From: Lactobacillaceae bacterium
Lineage (GTDB): Bacteria; Bacillota; Bacilli; Lactobacillales; Lactobacillaceae
Assembly: GCA_031289615.1 (NCBI GenBank)
Contig: JAITPD010000005.1
Location: forward strand, 1-49,408
Reading direction: 5' to 3'
DNA: 49,408 bases
Below the pieces are notes generated by a model. The model was not told where the DNA came from. It made no database searches and saw nothing but the letters and a program-made list of their open reading frames with translations. Position 1 is the stretch's first letter. Every line of letters starts with the position of its first letter. Made by a program: the position numbers and the translations under genes. Shown here piece after piece: positions 42,159-49,408 of this stretch.

Positions 42159-43868
42159 TTAACTTTTAACTGCTGGTTGATTCTGCCGTAATTGTTGCAC
42201 CAACATGAAACTAGGGTTAACCGAGAGCGTTTGTTGGCCTTCAAAAATTACAAATCCTGGCTTCGAACCATTTGGCTTCCGAAGTCGTTTAATTGGCAAA
42301 TAATCCACTGGAACATTGGTTGACTCACGTGCCTTTGAGAAATAAGCTGCCAAATGCGCCCCTTCGAGCAACGTTTCATCACTCGGCTCGCTACTATGAA
42401 TCACCACGTGCGACCCTGGAATGTCCTTTGTATGGAGCCAAATATCATTTTTGGCTGCACTCTTCATTGACAAGCGTTCATTTTGCAGATTATTTTTCCC
42501 AACTTCGATCAGCGTACCGTCCGTTGCATAAAACTTTTCTGGCGCACTAACTTGAGGCTTCTGCTTTTTCTTGGTCTGAATCCGCAAATACCCTTCTTGA
42601 ATCAATTCCTGCTTGATTTCTTCAATATCTTTAGGCGCGGCAATGTTAATCTGTGCCATCAAGTTATCGAAATAATCTACTTCTGCTTGTGCCAAGGCCA
42701 TCTGTTCGTTGATAAATTTCACGGAAACCTTGAGCTTGTTGTAACGCGTGAAATACTTTTGCGCGTTTTGCGAAGGACCAATTTGATTTGACAACTGAAT
42801 CTTAAGGGGCTGATTGTCATCATAATAATTGGGCAACTCAATCTCCGTCATTCCGCGCTCGACCATGTGCATATACGTGGTCAACAGTTCGCCCTTAATC
42901 TTGAATTCATCAGCATTATCAGCAGCCACCAGCTCTTGATGAAACTTTTTGATTTTATTGTTGTTTTTCTTCAGTTCATTTTTGACTGCGCGAATCACAA
43001 CCCCAGCTTGCTGTTGCACCCGATCACGTTCAGACTTTTCAGCAAAATAATGATCCAACATATCTGATAACGTTGGGTATTCTGTTACTTCGCCTGGCAA
43101 TGTCCCCCAGCTAAACGGCGCAAAGTTAACTCCTTTGTCCGTCGAAATCAACTGTGGCGTTGGCTTTTCAAAATGTTCTAGCCAAGTCTGCGCATTGGCC
43201 AAAGCATCTCCGTCAGCATGCAAAACATGTGCTAGTTCACGAGCCGAATCACGCGCGAATCCCTGAAAATGCTTTTGCAACGCTGGTGCTAATTCGTCAA
43301 TCTCTGGCAAATCCAAAACTAACTTCGCTAAGCCATTCAAGGATGCATACGGATTCACCACATCTTGTTTCGGTGGCATCACATATTGACCACCCGGAAT
43401 CAGCGAACGAACCCGGTTTTGATCAGGTGAAACGTGCTTAATCAAATCGATAATTTTTTGCGACGCTTCATCGACCAAAAATAAATTGGAATGCCGGCCC
43501 ATCATTTCAAGGTAGAGCGAAGTTTTTTCTTCATCCCCCAGCTCATTGCGCCCAGTTGTTGAAAACTTAATGATTCGATCGTTTTCGATTTGCTCAATCG
43601 CCAGTAACTGAGAACCTTCTAAATGTTTGCGCAACATCATTGCAAAGTTGGGGGCAGTTTGCGGATTTGCATATTTAATTTGTGAAATCTGAGCCCGTGC
43701 GAACGTTGGATGTGCACTTAAAAGAACCGGATAATTTTTCCGATTAGCACGAACTACCAAAAATATTTCGTTCGGGTAAGGCTGATGGATTTTCATGATT
43801 CGTCCGCCAGCTAAAATTGCATTTAATTCATGCACCATTGCATGGGTAAAGAGACCATCAAATGACAT
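42159..43868 (-). CDS. rqcH: Ribosome quality control protein RqcH (FbpA/NFACT family)
   Basis: The protein has 569 residues. The NFACT-N domain starts SFDGLFTHAMVHELN and has the conserved D97-R98 pair needed for alanine tailing. A coiled coil spans about 290-430 and the NFACT-R domain is at about 450-569 (NDIWLHTKDIPGSHVVI). RqcH binds stalled large ribosomal subunits and adds alanine tails to incomplete peptides. It starts 18 bp after ribF, so it is probably co-transcribed. Confidence 0.96.
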   Translation of the reverse strand: MSFDGLFTHAMVHELNAILAGGRIMKIHQPYPNEIFLVVRANRKNYPVLLSAHPTFARAQISQIKYANPQTAPNFAMMLRKHLEGSQLLAIEQIENDRIIKFSTTGRNELGDEEKTSLYLEMMGRHSNLFLVDEASQKIIDLIKHVSPDQNRVRSLIPGGQYVMPPKQDVVNPYASLNGLAKLVLDLPEIDELAPALQKHFQGFARDSARELAHVLHADGDALANAQTWLEHFEKPTPQLISTDKGVNFAPFSWGTLPGEVTEYPTLSDMLDHYFAEKSERDRVQQQAGVVIRAVKNELKKNNNKIKKFHQELVAADNADEFKIKGELLTTYMHMVERGMTEIELPNYYDDNQPLKIQLSNQIGPSQNAQKYFTRYNKLKVSVKFINEQMALAQAEVDYFDNLMAQINIAAPKDIEEIKQELIQEGYLRIQTKKKQKPQVSAPEKFYATDGTLIEVGKNNLQNERLSMKSAAKNDIWLHTKDIPGSHVVIHSSEPSDETLLEGAHLAAYFSKARESTNVPVDYLPIKRLRKPNGSKPGFVIFEGQQTLSVNPSFMLVQQLRQNQPAVKS

Positions 43869-43886
43869 GATTGGACTCCTTTCTGA

Positions 43887-44825
43887 TTACTTATTTTTGA
43901 AAAATTGACGCGCATTTGTTTCATCTAGTTGCAACTGTTCTATCAGCGGTTCCATGCCAGTGAATTTAACTTCACCCCGCAAGTAAGCGTACCATCGAAC
44001 TCGCACATGTTCGCCATAAACTTCATCGTTAAAATCAAACAGGTTAATCTCAACTGTTTGCGGACGCCCATCACCAAAAGTCACGTTGTAGCCAATCTGG
44101 CCCATTCCTGGATACCATTGATCTGCAATTTGAACCTCGGCCACATAAACGCCTCCACCTGGAATCCGTTCATCAATTGGCGTCTCGATATTTAGCGTTG
44201 GAAAGCCCATCTCACGTCCGCGCGCTTCACCATGCACAATTACTCCAGAAGTTTCGTACGAGGTCACCAGAAGCTCATTTAGCTCTTTAATTTGACCATC
44301 CGCTAAAAGCTGCCTAGCCTGAGTTGAAGCACTTTTTTCACCATTATACTGAACCGGTGGAACCTCAATGACTTCAAAGCGTCCAGCTGCTAAATCAGGT
44401 AACGTATGCATGTTGGCCGTATCTTTGGGCCCAAACGTATGGTCAAAGCCGGCAACAACTGCGACTGCGCCTAATCCCAGCATATATTGTTCAACGAAGT
44501 CAGCTGGAGAAAGTTTTGCTAATGCCGAAGTGAAATCCACAACATAGGTCTGTTCAACGCCAAGCTGTGCAAAAATTTCCAATTTACGTTCCAAAGTAGT
44601 GAGATACTGGATGGGATTATCATGCTTTTTAAAAACAATTGACGCGTGCTGATTATACGTTAAAACAGCCAGCGAAATCCCTTGCTCATCCGCAATTTTT
44701 TTCGCTTGCGCAATTACGGCTCGATGACCGGCATGGACACCATCAAAAAAGCCCATTGCCAATACAATCGGCTTGTGTTCAATGGCTGTTTTTTCATATG
44801 GATGATGTAAATGAATGACTTTCAT
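43887..44825 (-). CDS. ribF: Bifunctional riboflavin kinase/FAD synthetase
   Basis: The protein has 312 residues. The N-terminal adenylyltransferase has MGFFDGVHAGHRAVI at residues 24-38. The C-terminal flavokinase domain shows GEARGREMGFPTLNI and EVYGEHVRVRWYAYLRGE. It makes FMN and FAD. In many Firmicutes it follows truB directly. Here 889 bp of repeats separate the two. Confidence 0.97.
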   Translation of the reverse strand: MKVIHLHHPYEKTAIEHKPIVLAMGFFDGVHAGHRAVIAQAKKIADEQGISLAVLTYNQHASIVFKKHDNPIQYLTTLERKLEIFAQLGVEQTYVVDFTSALAKLSPADFVEQYMLGLGAVAVVAGFDHTFGPKDTANMHTLPDLAAGRFEVIEVPPVQYNGEKSASTQARQLLADGQIKELNELLVTSYETSGVIVHGEARGREMGFPTLNIETPIDERIPGGGVYVAEVQIADQWYPGMGQIGYNVTFGDGRPQTVEINLFDFNDEVYGEHVRVRWYAYLRGEVKFTGMEPLIEQLQLDETNARQFFKNK

Positions 44826-44913
44826 GAAGTTCCTCCAACGCGTTAATTCCTTTAATCATTTTACCACGACTTGGGACCTGCAGAATTGAATTATAGTAAT
44901 TAATACGCTGTAC

Positions 44914-45410
44914 TAGTTATTTAATAGGCAATTTTAATATTAAACTTTTACTGTTCAGCTGCGCTAAAGATTCTTTACGTTCGGACGGCCCCGCACGATT
45001 CATTATGCGTTTTGTTAGCGATTTATCGCTTACCAAAACACGATCCGCAGTACTTAGTTGGGCAGCTGTGTCATACAGCTGGGCGGCTTAGTAACGAAGG
45101 TGGTTCGAATGGCAAAATAATTTGCCAATTTCACGGCGCTAAAGCTCGCGTGAAAAGGTTCACCTAGATTCGGCAAGGGCTGGTCATCCGACGACAGAAT
45201 CGGTTCGCTGACCAGCAAACACCCTGGTCATTTTATTCAAAGCGTGGTGGATTGAGATGATGATAGTAGGTGATTGAGCGAGGTAGCGGCACCAATTCGA
45301 CTAAATTTCGGTTCACCGAAATTAAAATCCGAATGGGACCGTGTCGCCACTTACTATCATTATTGAAAAGCCACCACACTACTGATAATGACCAAAGGAT
45401 TACACAACTA
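44914..45410. repeat. Nested palindromic repeat element, copy F (inverted orientation)
   Basis: This is the longest copy (about 497 bp) and the only one in the opposite orientation. The outer arms TAGTTATTTAAT and ATTACACAACTA pair at 10 of 12 positions. It contains the terminal module with an additional insert (about 45004-45100, including the hairpin AGCTGTGTCATACAGCT), the right arm ATGATGATAGTAGGTG, the internal hairpin AATTTCGGT/ACCGAAATT and the core CGTGTCGCCACTTACTATC. Confidence 0.85.
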
Positions 45411-45422
45411 TTTCAATAGACT

Positions 45423-45718
45423 AAAACCAGTGCTACATGCTCTTTAATAAACGCCCTTCGCACTTTTGAACCGTGCGACTCTAGCCACTTCACTTTTGTC
45501 ACGTTACACGCAACAAACGTGAAGCAGTTAGCTCGCCCGTTCAATTTTCGTTACACGAAAACCAGTGGTACATGCTCTTTAATAAACGCCTTTCGCACTT
45601 TTGAACCGTGCGACTCTAGCCACTTCACTTTTTGTCACGTTACACGCAACAAACGTGAAGCAGTTAGCTCGCCCGTTCAATTTTCGTTGCACGAAAACCA
45701 GTGCTCCATGCTCTTTAA
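45423..45718. repeat. Tandem duplication of a 135/136-bp unit, third copy partial
   Basis: Units begin AAAACCAGTG at 45423, 45558 and 45694. The first two are nearly identical along their length. The third stops after 25 bp inside the truB stop codon. Each unit contains the hairpins CGCAC/GTGCG and CACGTT/AACGTG. Together with copy F this accounts for the whole 44826-45714 gap. Confidence 0.92.
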
Positions 45719-46620
45719 TTAATTGCAAACGTTCGATATGGACGATACAACTGTTTTTCAGCATTCCACTCAACGATTGTCTTAACTTCACCCAAATAGG
45801 TATAGATAATCATAGGATCCGTTAATGGAACCTCACTCGCCGGCAGACCCTTACCATCTTTAACCCACGCCCATTGATCAGGCCTCAACTCATATCTTGG
45901 CAGGTCGCCAAACGCTTCATCAAACGGGCGCAACCAATCACCAAGTCCCTCTGGCCCCCGTTCTTCAATCTCTTCTAACGTATGCGCATGTGACAAATCA
46001 AATCCACCCGCTTCCGTTCGCGTCAATTGTGTCATCGTAGCTGGGTATCCTAATTGTTGCCCAAGTTCAAATGCAAGTGTTCGAATGTACGTTCCTTTTG
46101 ACACTTCTGCTAAAAATTTAAACTTTTGTGTTCCAGCACTTGCATCAAATTCGGGTGTACTCGTTAGCTCAAAACGGTAAATGATGGCTGTTCGCTTCGG
46201 CCGTTCAACAGTTTCACCCGCGCGTGCATATTGATACAAACGCCGCCCGTTGACCTTAACCGCTGAATACATTGGTGGAATTTGAATAATCTCGCCAGTT
46301 AACTTTTGCATTCCAGCGATGATTTCGTCCTGCGTCAAAGGCGTTTCAACTCGTTTTGTCTCAATAATCTCGCCTTCAAGATCTTCCGTTTCAGTCGCAA
46401 ATCCTAGCGTGACCTCGCCTGTGTAAACTTTACGAGCTGCCTGCAAAAATTCAATTGTCTTTGTGGCTTTTCCAATCGCCACCGGCAACACACCATCAAC
46501 AGTTGGATCCAACGTGCCAGCATGCCCAATTTTTTTCATGTGTAAGATTTTACGTAATTTAAATACAACATCATGTGACGTCATTCCACTAGGCTTGTGA
46601 ACTGCTAAAATTCCATCCAT
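45715..46620 (-). CDS. truB: tRNA pseudouridine(55) synthase TruB
   Basis: The protein has 301 residues. The signature VHKPSGMTSHDVV and the catalytic D38 in HAGTLDPTVDGVLP are intact. It makes the universal pseudouridine 55 in the T-loop of tRNA. The C-terminal extension (about 220-301) resembles a PUA-like domain. Its stop codon lies inside the third partial copy of the 135-bp repeat, so the last codons may have been set by the repeat. Confidence 0.97.
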   Translation of the reverse strand: MDGILAVHKPSGMTSHDVVFKLRKILHMKKIGHAGTLDPTVDGVLPVAIGKATKTIEFLQAARKVYTGEVTLGFATETEDLEGEIIETKRVETPLTQDEIIAGMQKLTGEIIQIPPMYSAVKVNGRRLYQYARAGETVERPKRTAIIYRFELTSTPEFDASAGTQKFKFLAEVSKGTYIRTLAFELGQQLGYPATMTQLTRTEAGGFDLSHAHTLEEIEERGPEGLGDWLRPFDEAFGDLPRYELRPDQWAWVKDGKGLPASEVPLTDPMIIYTYLGEVKTIVEWNAEKQLYRPYRTFAIN

Positions 46621-46711
46621 GTTTCTAAATCCTCATCCGTTAGTAAATATTGCACACATTGTGCTGAATAATGCGTAGGGCAACCCAGGGCCCCGCGCAA
46701 CAAGTAATTTA

Positions 46712-46720
46712 AGTATACCA
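46712..46720 (-). promoter_or_regulatory. Extended -10 promoter of truB
   Basis: On the minus strand TGGTATACT is an extended -10; no good -35 is seen. The leader would be about 85 nt and holds a GC-rich hairpin GCGCGGGGC/GCCCTACGC in otherwise AT-rich DNA. Confidence 0.45.
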
Positions 46721-46732
46721 AATCGGCGTGAA

Positions 46733-46763
46733 CAAAAAAGGCCCGAAGTTAAGTTTCAGGCCC
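46733..46763 (-). terminator. Rho-independent terminator of trmL
   Basis: On the minus strand GGCCTGAA and TTCGGGCC pair (one G-U) and are followed by TTTTTTG. Confidence 0.92.
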
Positions 46764-46769
46764 AAAATA

Positions 46770-47282
46770 TTATTTCAATTTATCGTCCGTATAGGTGTGC
46801 GTCAATTCCAACTCAGGAAAGCCTTGTTGCCGTAAAACTTCATAAATCACAATTGCTGCAGTATTTGACAAATTTAACGCACGAATATGCTGATCATTTT
46901 GTGGAATCCGCAGTGCTTTCTCGGCATGTTCCACCATAAATTCAGCCGGCAAACCCGTTGTTTCTTTACCAAACATAAAATAATAATCGTGATCTTGCGC
47001 TGTATAATCGACCTCATGATAACTACGTGGTGCAAATTTAGAAATCAAGAACAGCTCATCTTGCTGAGACAAGGTTGTCATAAATTGTTCAAGACTCGGA
47101 TGAATCGTCAAATCGACCGTGTCCCAATAGTCTAGCCCAGCACGCTTTAGATGCTTGTCATCCAACTGGAAACCCAAAGGCTCAATCAAATGCAATTTCG
47201 TATTCGTTCCAGTTGCTGTACGAGCAATATTACCAGTATTAGCCGGCATTAAAGGTTCAAATAGCACAATGTGATTCGTCAT
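46770..47282 (-). CDS. trmL: tRNA (cytidine/uridine-34 2'-O)-methyltransferase TrmL
   Basis: The protein has 170 residues of the SPOUT family, with the N-terminal LFEPLMPANTGNIARTA, central FMFGKETTGLPAEF and C-terminal knot RIPQNDQHIRALNLSNTAAIVIYE. It methylates the wobble ribose of tRNA-Leu. It is monocistronic, with its own terminator. Confidence 0.95.
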   Translation of the reverse strand: MTNHIVLFEPLMPANTGNIARTATGTNTKLHLIEPLGFQLDDKHLKRAGLDYWDTVDLTIHPSLEQFMTTLSQQDELFLISKFAPRSYHEVDYTAQDHDYYFMFGKETTGLPAEFMVEHAEKALRIPQNDQHIRALNLSNTAAIVIYEVLRQQGFPELELTHTYTDDKLK

Positions 47283-47356
47283 AACACTCTCCCAGTAATC
47301 TTTATATTTCTTAATTTTACCACTGTTTGAAAAATGTTAAGAGCTAAATCTGTACG

Positions 47357-47381
47357 AAAACCAATGTTCCATGCTCTCTTA
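47357..47381. repeat. Solitary copy of the 3' end of the 135-bp unit
   Basis: AAAACCAATGTTCCATGCTC followed by TCTTA is nearly the same as 45694-45718 (AAAACCAGTGCTCCATGCTC then TTTAA). In both places the TTA that encodes the stop codon of the neighbouring gene is the last part of the repeat. Arms AAGAGC and GCTCT flank it here. Confidence 0.7.
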
Positions 47382-47633
47382 ATCCTCTTGTGCGTAATCC
47401 GTCACAAACAAGTGGTCCAAGAAATCGTGCGCATCATCAGCATCGGTCGTTTGATTTTTAATTTCAGTTTCAACAGCTGCCTCGATTTGCTTGCGCGCCT
47501 CATCTGCTCCTTGATCGCCCACAATAACGTGCACGCGATGGAAATCATCATTCCAGTTGACCTCAGTTGGTCCCCAAGTATCCAAATTTAACTTCTTAAC
47601 CCAATCTTGAATTTGATCTTTTGTGTATGCCAT
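47379..47633 (-). CDS. Small acidic protein of unknown function
   Basis: The protein has 84 residues: MAYTKDQIQDWVKKLNLDTW at the start, a central VHVIVGDQGADEARKQIE and an acidic end. It is soluble, with alternating helix and strand predictions. No family is recognised. The stop codon lies in the short repeat at 47357-47381. A GGAGG-like site (TTGGAGG) lies 7-8 nt upstream of the ATG, so I regard it as a real gene. Confidence 0.75.
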   Translation of the reverse strand: MAYTKDQIQDWVKKLNLDTWGPTEVNWNDDFHRVHVIVGDQGADEARKQIEAAVETEIKNQTTDADDAHDFLDHLFVTDYAQED

Positions 47634-47720
47634 TTTATGCCTCCAACTTATAAGGTTAATTAATATTATTCAATGCAGTTATTATATATCGAATCGCTAT
47701 TGCATGGCTAGATTTTAGGA

Positions 47721-47759
47721 CAAAAAAATTGCACACCAGCCATAGACTAGTCTGCAATT
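47721..47759 (-). terminator. Rho-independent terminator of the dioxygenase gene
   Basis: On the minus strand AATTGCA and TGCAATT form a perfect 7-bp stem, with an inner GACTAGTC, followed by seven T's. Confidence 0.93.
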
Positions 47760-47773
47760 AAATAATGCGAGTA

Positions 47774-48772
47774 TTAATCGTTGCGTGTATTTCCATTCTC
47801 ATCGTGCACAGAACGAATCTTGCCATCGTTTTCCAGGTGACCAGTACCCGTGTATGGCTTAAATTCATCAAAGTTCACGCCACGTTCAGCAAAGTACTTC
47901 TCAATTTGAGCGCGCTTTCCTTCAAAACGTGGTGGCAATGCCAAAGTCGTTCCGAGATCAAACAAAGATTCGTCCAAAGTAAATCCTGGGTTGGTGGTAG
48001 CGAGCTCAACGCGATTTCCACCTGGCTCAATGAAGTAAACTGAACGGAAATATCCCCGATCAATCAGCACTTCACGCTTGTAGCCTAATTCCTTGGCACG
48101 CTCCCAATATTTGACCAAATCAGCGCCCGACTCAACAGCCAAAGCATAATGATCAGTTGATCCACGCCCGAACTTTGATTCAGGTGCATCTGATGGCGTT
48201 TGGTAAAGCTCAATCGCCTCAATGCCATCCAAGTCCAAGATATTACCCTTCACTGGGATGTCCAAAAGTTCCTCAAAGAACCGGCCCGTAGCAGCAACAT
48301 CCGGCACATGTAACTCAGCGCCAACTACCCCTGTGATTTGGTATTCAGCTGGAATATCTGAGAAATAGTTGATATGCCAGTCAAAGAGTTGTCCTTCACT
48401 TTCTTGCAAGCGCAAAGGAATCTTGTCTGGATCAAAGGTGTGTAGCCGGTCAAGATCATCAATTTCAACCTGATAACCCTGTTCTGTCAAACGTTCGGCC
48501 CAAAAATCCATTGATCCTTCTGGAATCGAAAAATGAATCCCTGAAAAGAACATGCGTCCGTCCAAACGCTCTTTAAAGTCATCAACCCCGAAAAATGTGA
48601 CTACTGTTCCAGGCGTTCCCATGAAATCACCATAATAAATGTGGCGCATATTTGGGTTAGCTTGATTGATTGAATTCTTAATAAACCGAAGCCCCAATAC
48701 ATTTGTATAAAATTCTTCATTTTTCTTTACATCTTCAGTTAACAATGAGATGTGGTGTGTCTTCATAGTCAT
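47774..48772 (-). CDS. Ring-cleaving dioxygenase of the VOC superfamily (MhqO-like)
   Basis: The protein has 332 residues with two VOC modules: THHISLLTEDVKKNEEFYTNVLGL at the N-terminus and GAELHVPDVAATGRFFEELLDIP near 155. Candidate metal ligands are the His in THHISL and later His/Glu in DHYALAVESG and YFIEPGGNRVELA. Family members open quinone rings and are induced by quinone stress. AGGAG lies 9 nt before the start at 48772. The gene has a terminator of its own, with repeat copy G upstream. Confidence 0.9.
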   Translation of the reverse strand: MTMKTHHISLLTEDVKKNEEFYTNVLGLRFIKNSINQANPNMRHIYYGDFMGTPGTVVTFFGVDDFKERLDGRMFFSGIHFSIPEGSMDFWAERLTEQGYQVEIDDLDRLHTFDPDKIPLRLQESEGQLFDWHINYFSDIPAEYQITGVVGAELHVPDVAATGRFFEELLDIPVKGNILDLDGIEAIELYQTPSDAPESKFGRGSTDHYALAVESGADLVKYWERAKELGYKREVLIDRGYFRSVYFIEPGGNRVELATTNPGFTLDESLFDLGTTLALPPRFEGKRAQIEKYFAERGVNFDEFKPYTGTGHLENDGKIRSVHDENGNTRND

Positions 48773-48818
48773 TAGTAAGATCTCCTAATTTTTGATTGAT
48801 AATTTACATTAGTTATAC

Positions 48819-49231
48819 GTGTGGTGCTAGTTATGCAACATCTTGGTCATTTTTCACTTGCGTGGTGACTTTTCAATAATGATAGTAAGTGGCGACACGG
48901 TCCCATTCGACTTTTAATTTCGACAAATCGAAATTTAGTCGAATTGGTGCCGCTACCTCGCTTTAAGGAGTGTGCACAAAGGCGTTCTGAGCTGTCGGGA
49001 TAAGACTATTTTCAGGTTTGCTACCAAAGCGTAGCGACGTAGTTGACCTGAAAATTGGTTTATAACCGAAGCTCAGCCTTTGTAAACACGATAATCACCT
49101 ACTATCATCATCTCAATCCATCACGCTTTGAATAAAATGACCAAGGTGTTTATCAAAATATTGTACTTTTATTTGGCAGCGTAGCGAAGCTGATCAATCA
49201 AAGTACAATATTACATAACTAGCACAACACG
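48819..49231. repeat. Nested palindromic repeat element, copy G (with middle module)
   Basis: The outer arms are the best preserved: CGTGTGGTGCTAGTTATG on the left and CATAACTAGCACAACACG on the right, 17 of 18 paired. The internal hairpin is AATTTCGACAAATCGAAATT. The middle module has arms CACAAAGGCG/AGCCTTTGT with the inner stem ATTTTCAGGT (49008-49017) and ACCTGAAAAT (49046-49055). The right terminal part forms the 13-bp stem AATATTGTACTTT/AAAGTACAATATT. Confidence 0.88.
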
Positions 49232-49315
49232 TTATTGATATTTTATTTTACAAACACAGTATAAATCGTCATCCCTCGAATGTCCAAACAAAAGGTTCTA
49301 TAATATTTGGGACTG

Positions 49316-49341
49316 ATGAATAACATTTGTTTGTTATTCAT
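49316..49341. promoter_or_regulatory. Perfect 10-bp hairpin of unknown role
   Basis: ATGAATAACA and TGTTATTCAT flank a 6-base loop. It is followed on the plus strand by a T-rich stretch, so it could be a terminator or a second operator near the promoter at 49359. Confidence 0.5.
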
Positions 49342-49358
49342 TGGTTCCATTTTTGTTT

Positions 49359-49386
49359 TTGATTAGCCAAATGGCTAATCTATAAT
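49359..49386 (+). promoter_or_regulatory. Plus-strand promoter with palindromic operator, reading out of the window
   Basis: TTGATT and TATAAT are 16 bp apart. The perfect dyad GATTAGCC-AAAT-GGCTAATC (49361-49380) covers the -35 and the whole spacer. A gene on the plus strand beyond the right edge is expected, under tight repression. A MarR-type repressor is plausible but not shown. Confidence 0.65.
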
Positions 49387-49408
49387 TGTTTAAGTCAACG
49401 TCAATGAT

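Noticed and set aside
45519..45825. ORFs of 67-74 codons at 45519-45722 and 45601-45825 that share sequence
   Set aside because: They are translations of the tandem 135-bp unit and of antisense truB, not genes.

Overview
The window looks like the chromosome of a low-GC Gram-positive bacterium of the Lactobacillales, most likely a lactobacillus or a member of the Weissella/Leuconostoc group. The grounds are a WxL-type surface-protein cluster with sortase, the ymfF-ymfH-rodZ-pgsA-cinA-recA block, a TagGH wall teichoic acid exporter and two gluconate permeases. The genus is not settled by what I can see. Every convincing protein gene lies on the minus strand, so transcription runs from high to low coordinates.

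Layout from left to right. 1-7363: WxL cell-surface operon with a small LPXTG protein, two WxL proteins, a DUF916/DUF3324 WxL-binding protein, a sortase, a degenerate WxL-like protein and a large pectate-lyase-like adhesin cut by the window edge. 7646-11345: a LacI-family regulator, a GT-B glycosyltransferase-like protein and an Mga/AtxA-like regulator that may control the surface cluster; LacI-type dyads lie upstream of the latter two. 11593-18986: recA, cinA (C-terminal domain only), pgsA, rodZ, ymfH, ymfF and cardiolipin synthase. 19084-23120: a DUF4143 ATPase with an array of AT-rich half-sites in its leader, a quinone-oxidoreductase-like protein and an AEC-family transporter whose promoter predicts a leaderless mRNA.

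23246-32551 is the most interesting locus. A type I restriction-modification operon runs hsdM - DUF4238 - hsdS - kwaB-like - kwaA-like - hsdR - 52-aa ORF, with overlaps or gaps of a few bases up to hsdR. The two genes between hsdS and hsdR look like the Kiwa anti-phage pair. The operon is preceded by 22 perfect GTTCT pentanucleotides that encode most of a short leader peptide with a good ribosome-binding site. The leader's stop codon falls at the hsdM start in two of the three repeat phases, and about 97 nt upstream in the third. This predicts phase-variable control of the whole combined defence locus through translational coupling.

32781-38125: an orphan RelB/DinJ-like antitoxin, four 41-bp-phased palindromes, and a gluconate locus (gntK-gntP plus a second gntP) whose two promoters carry the same operator in a 17-bp spacer. 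38224-41503: a GT2 glycosyltransferase and the TagGH exporter. 41606-48772: truncated cutC, rqcH, ribF, truB, trmL, a small unknown protein and a ring-cleaving dioxygenase. A plus-strand promoter with a palindromic operator reads out of the right edge.

Spread through the intergenic regions are seven copies (A-G, about 120-500 bp) of one structured repeat with terminal inverted repeats. The copies carry nested hairpins whose stems differ in sequence but stay complementary, plus optional inserted modules that are themselves palindromic. I do not recognise this family and treat it, with the defence operon, as the main discovery candidate. All calls are from reading the sequence; no database search was run.
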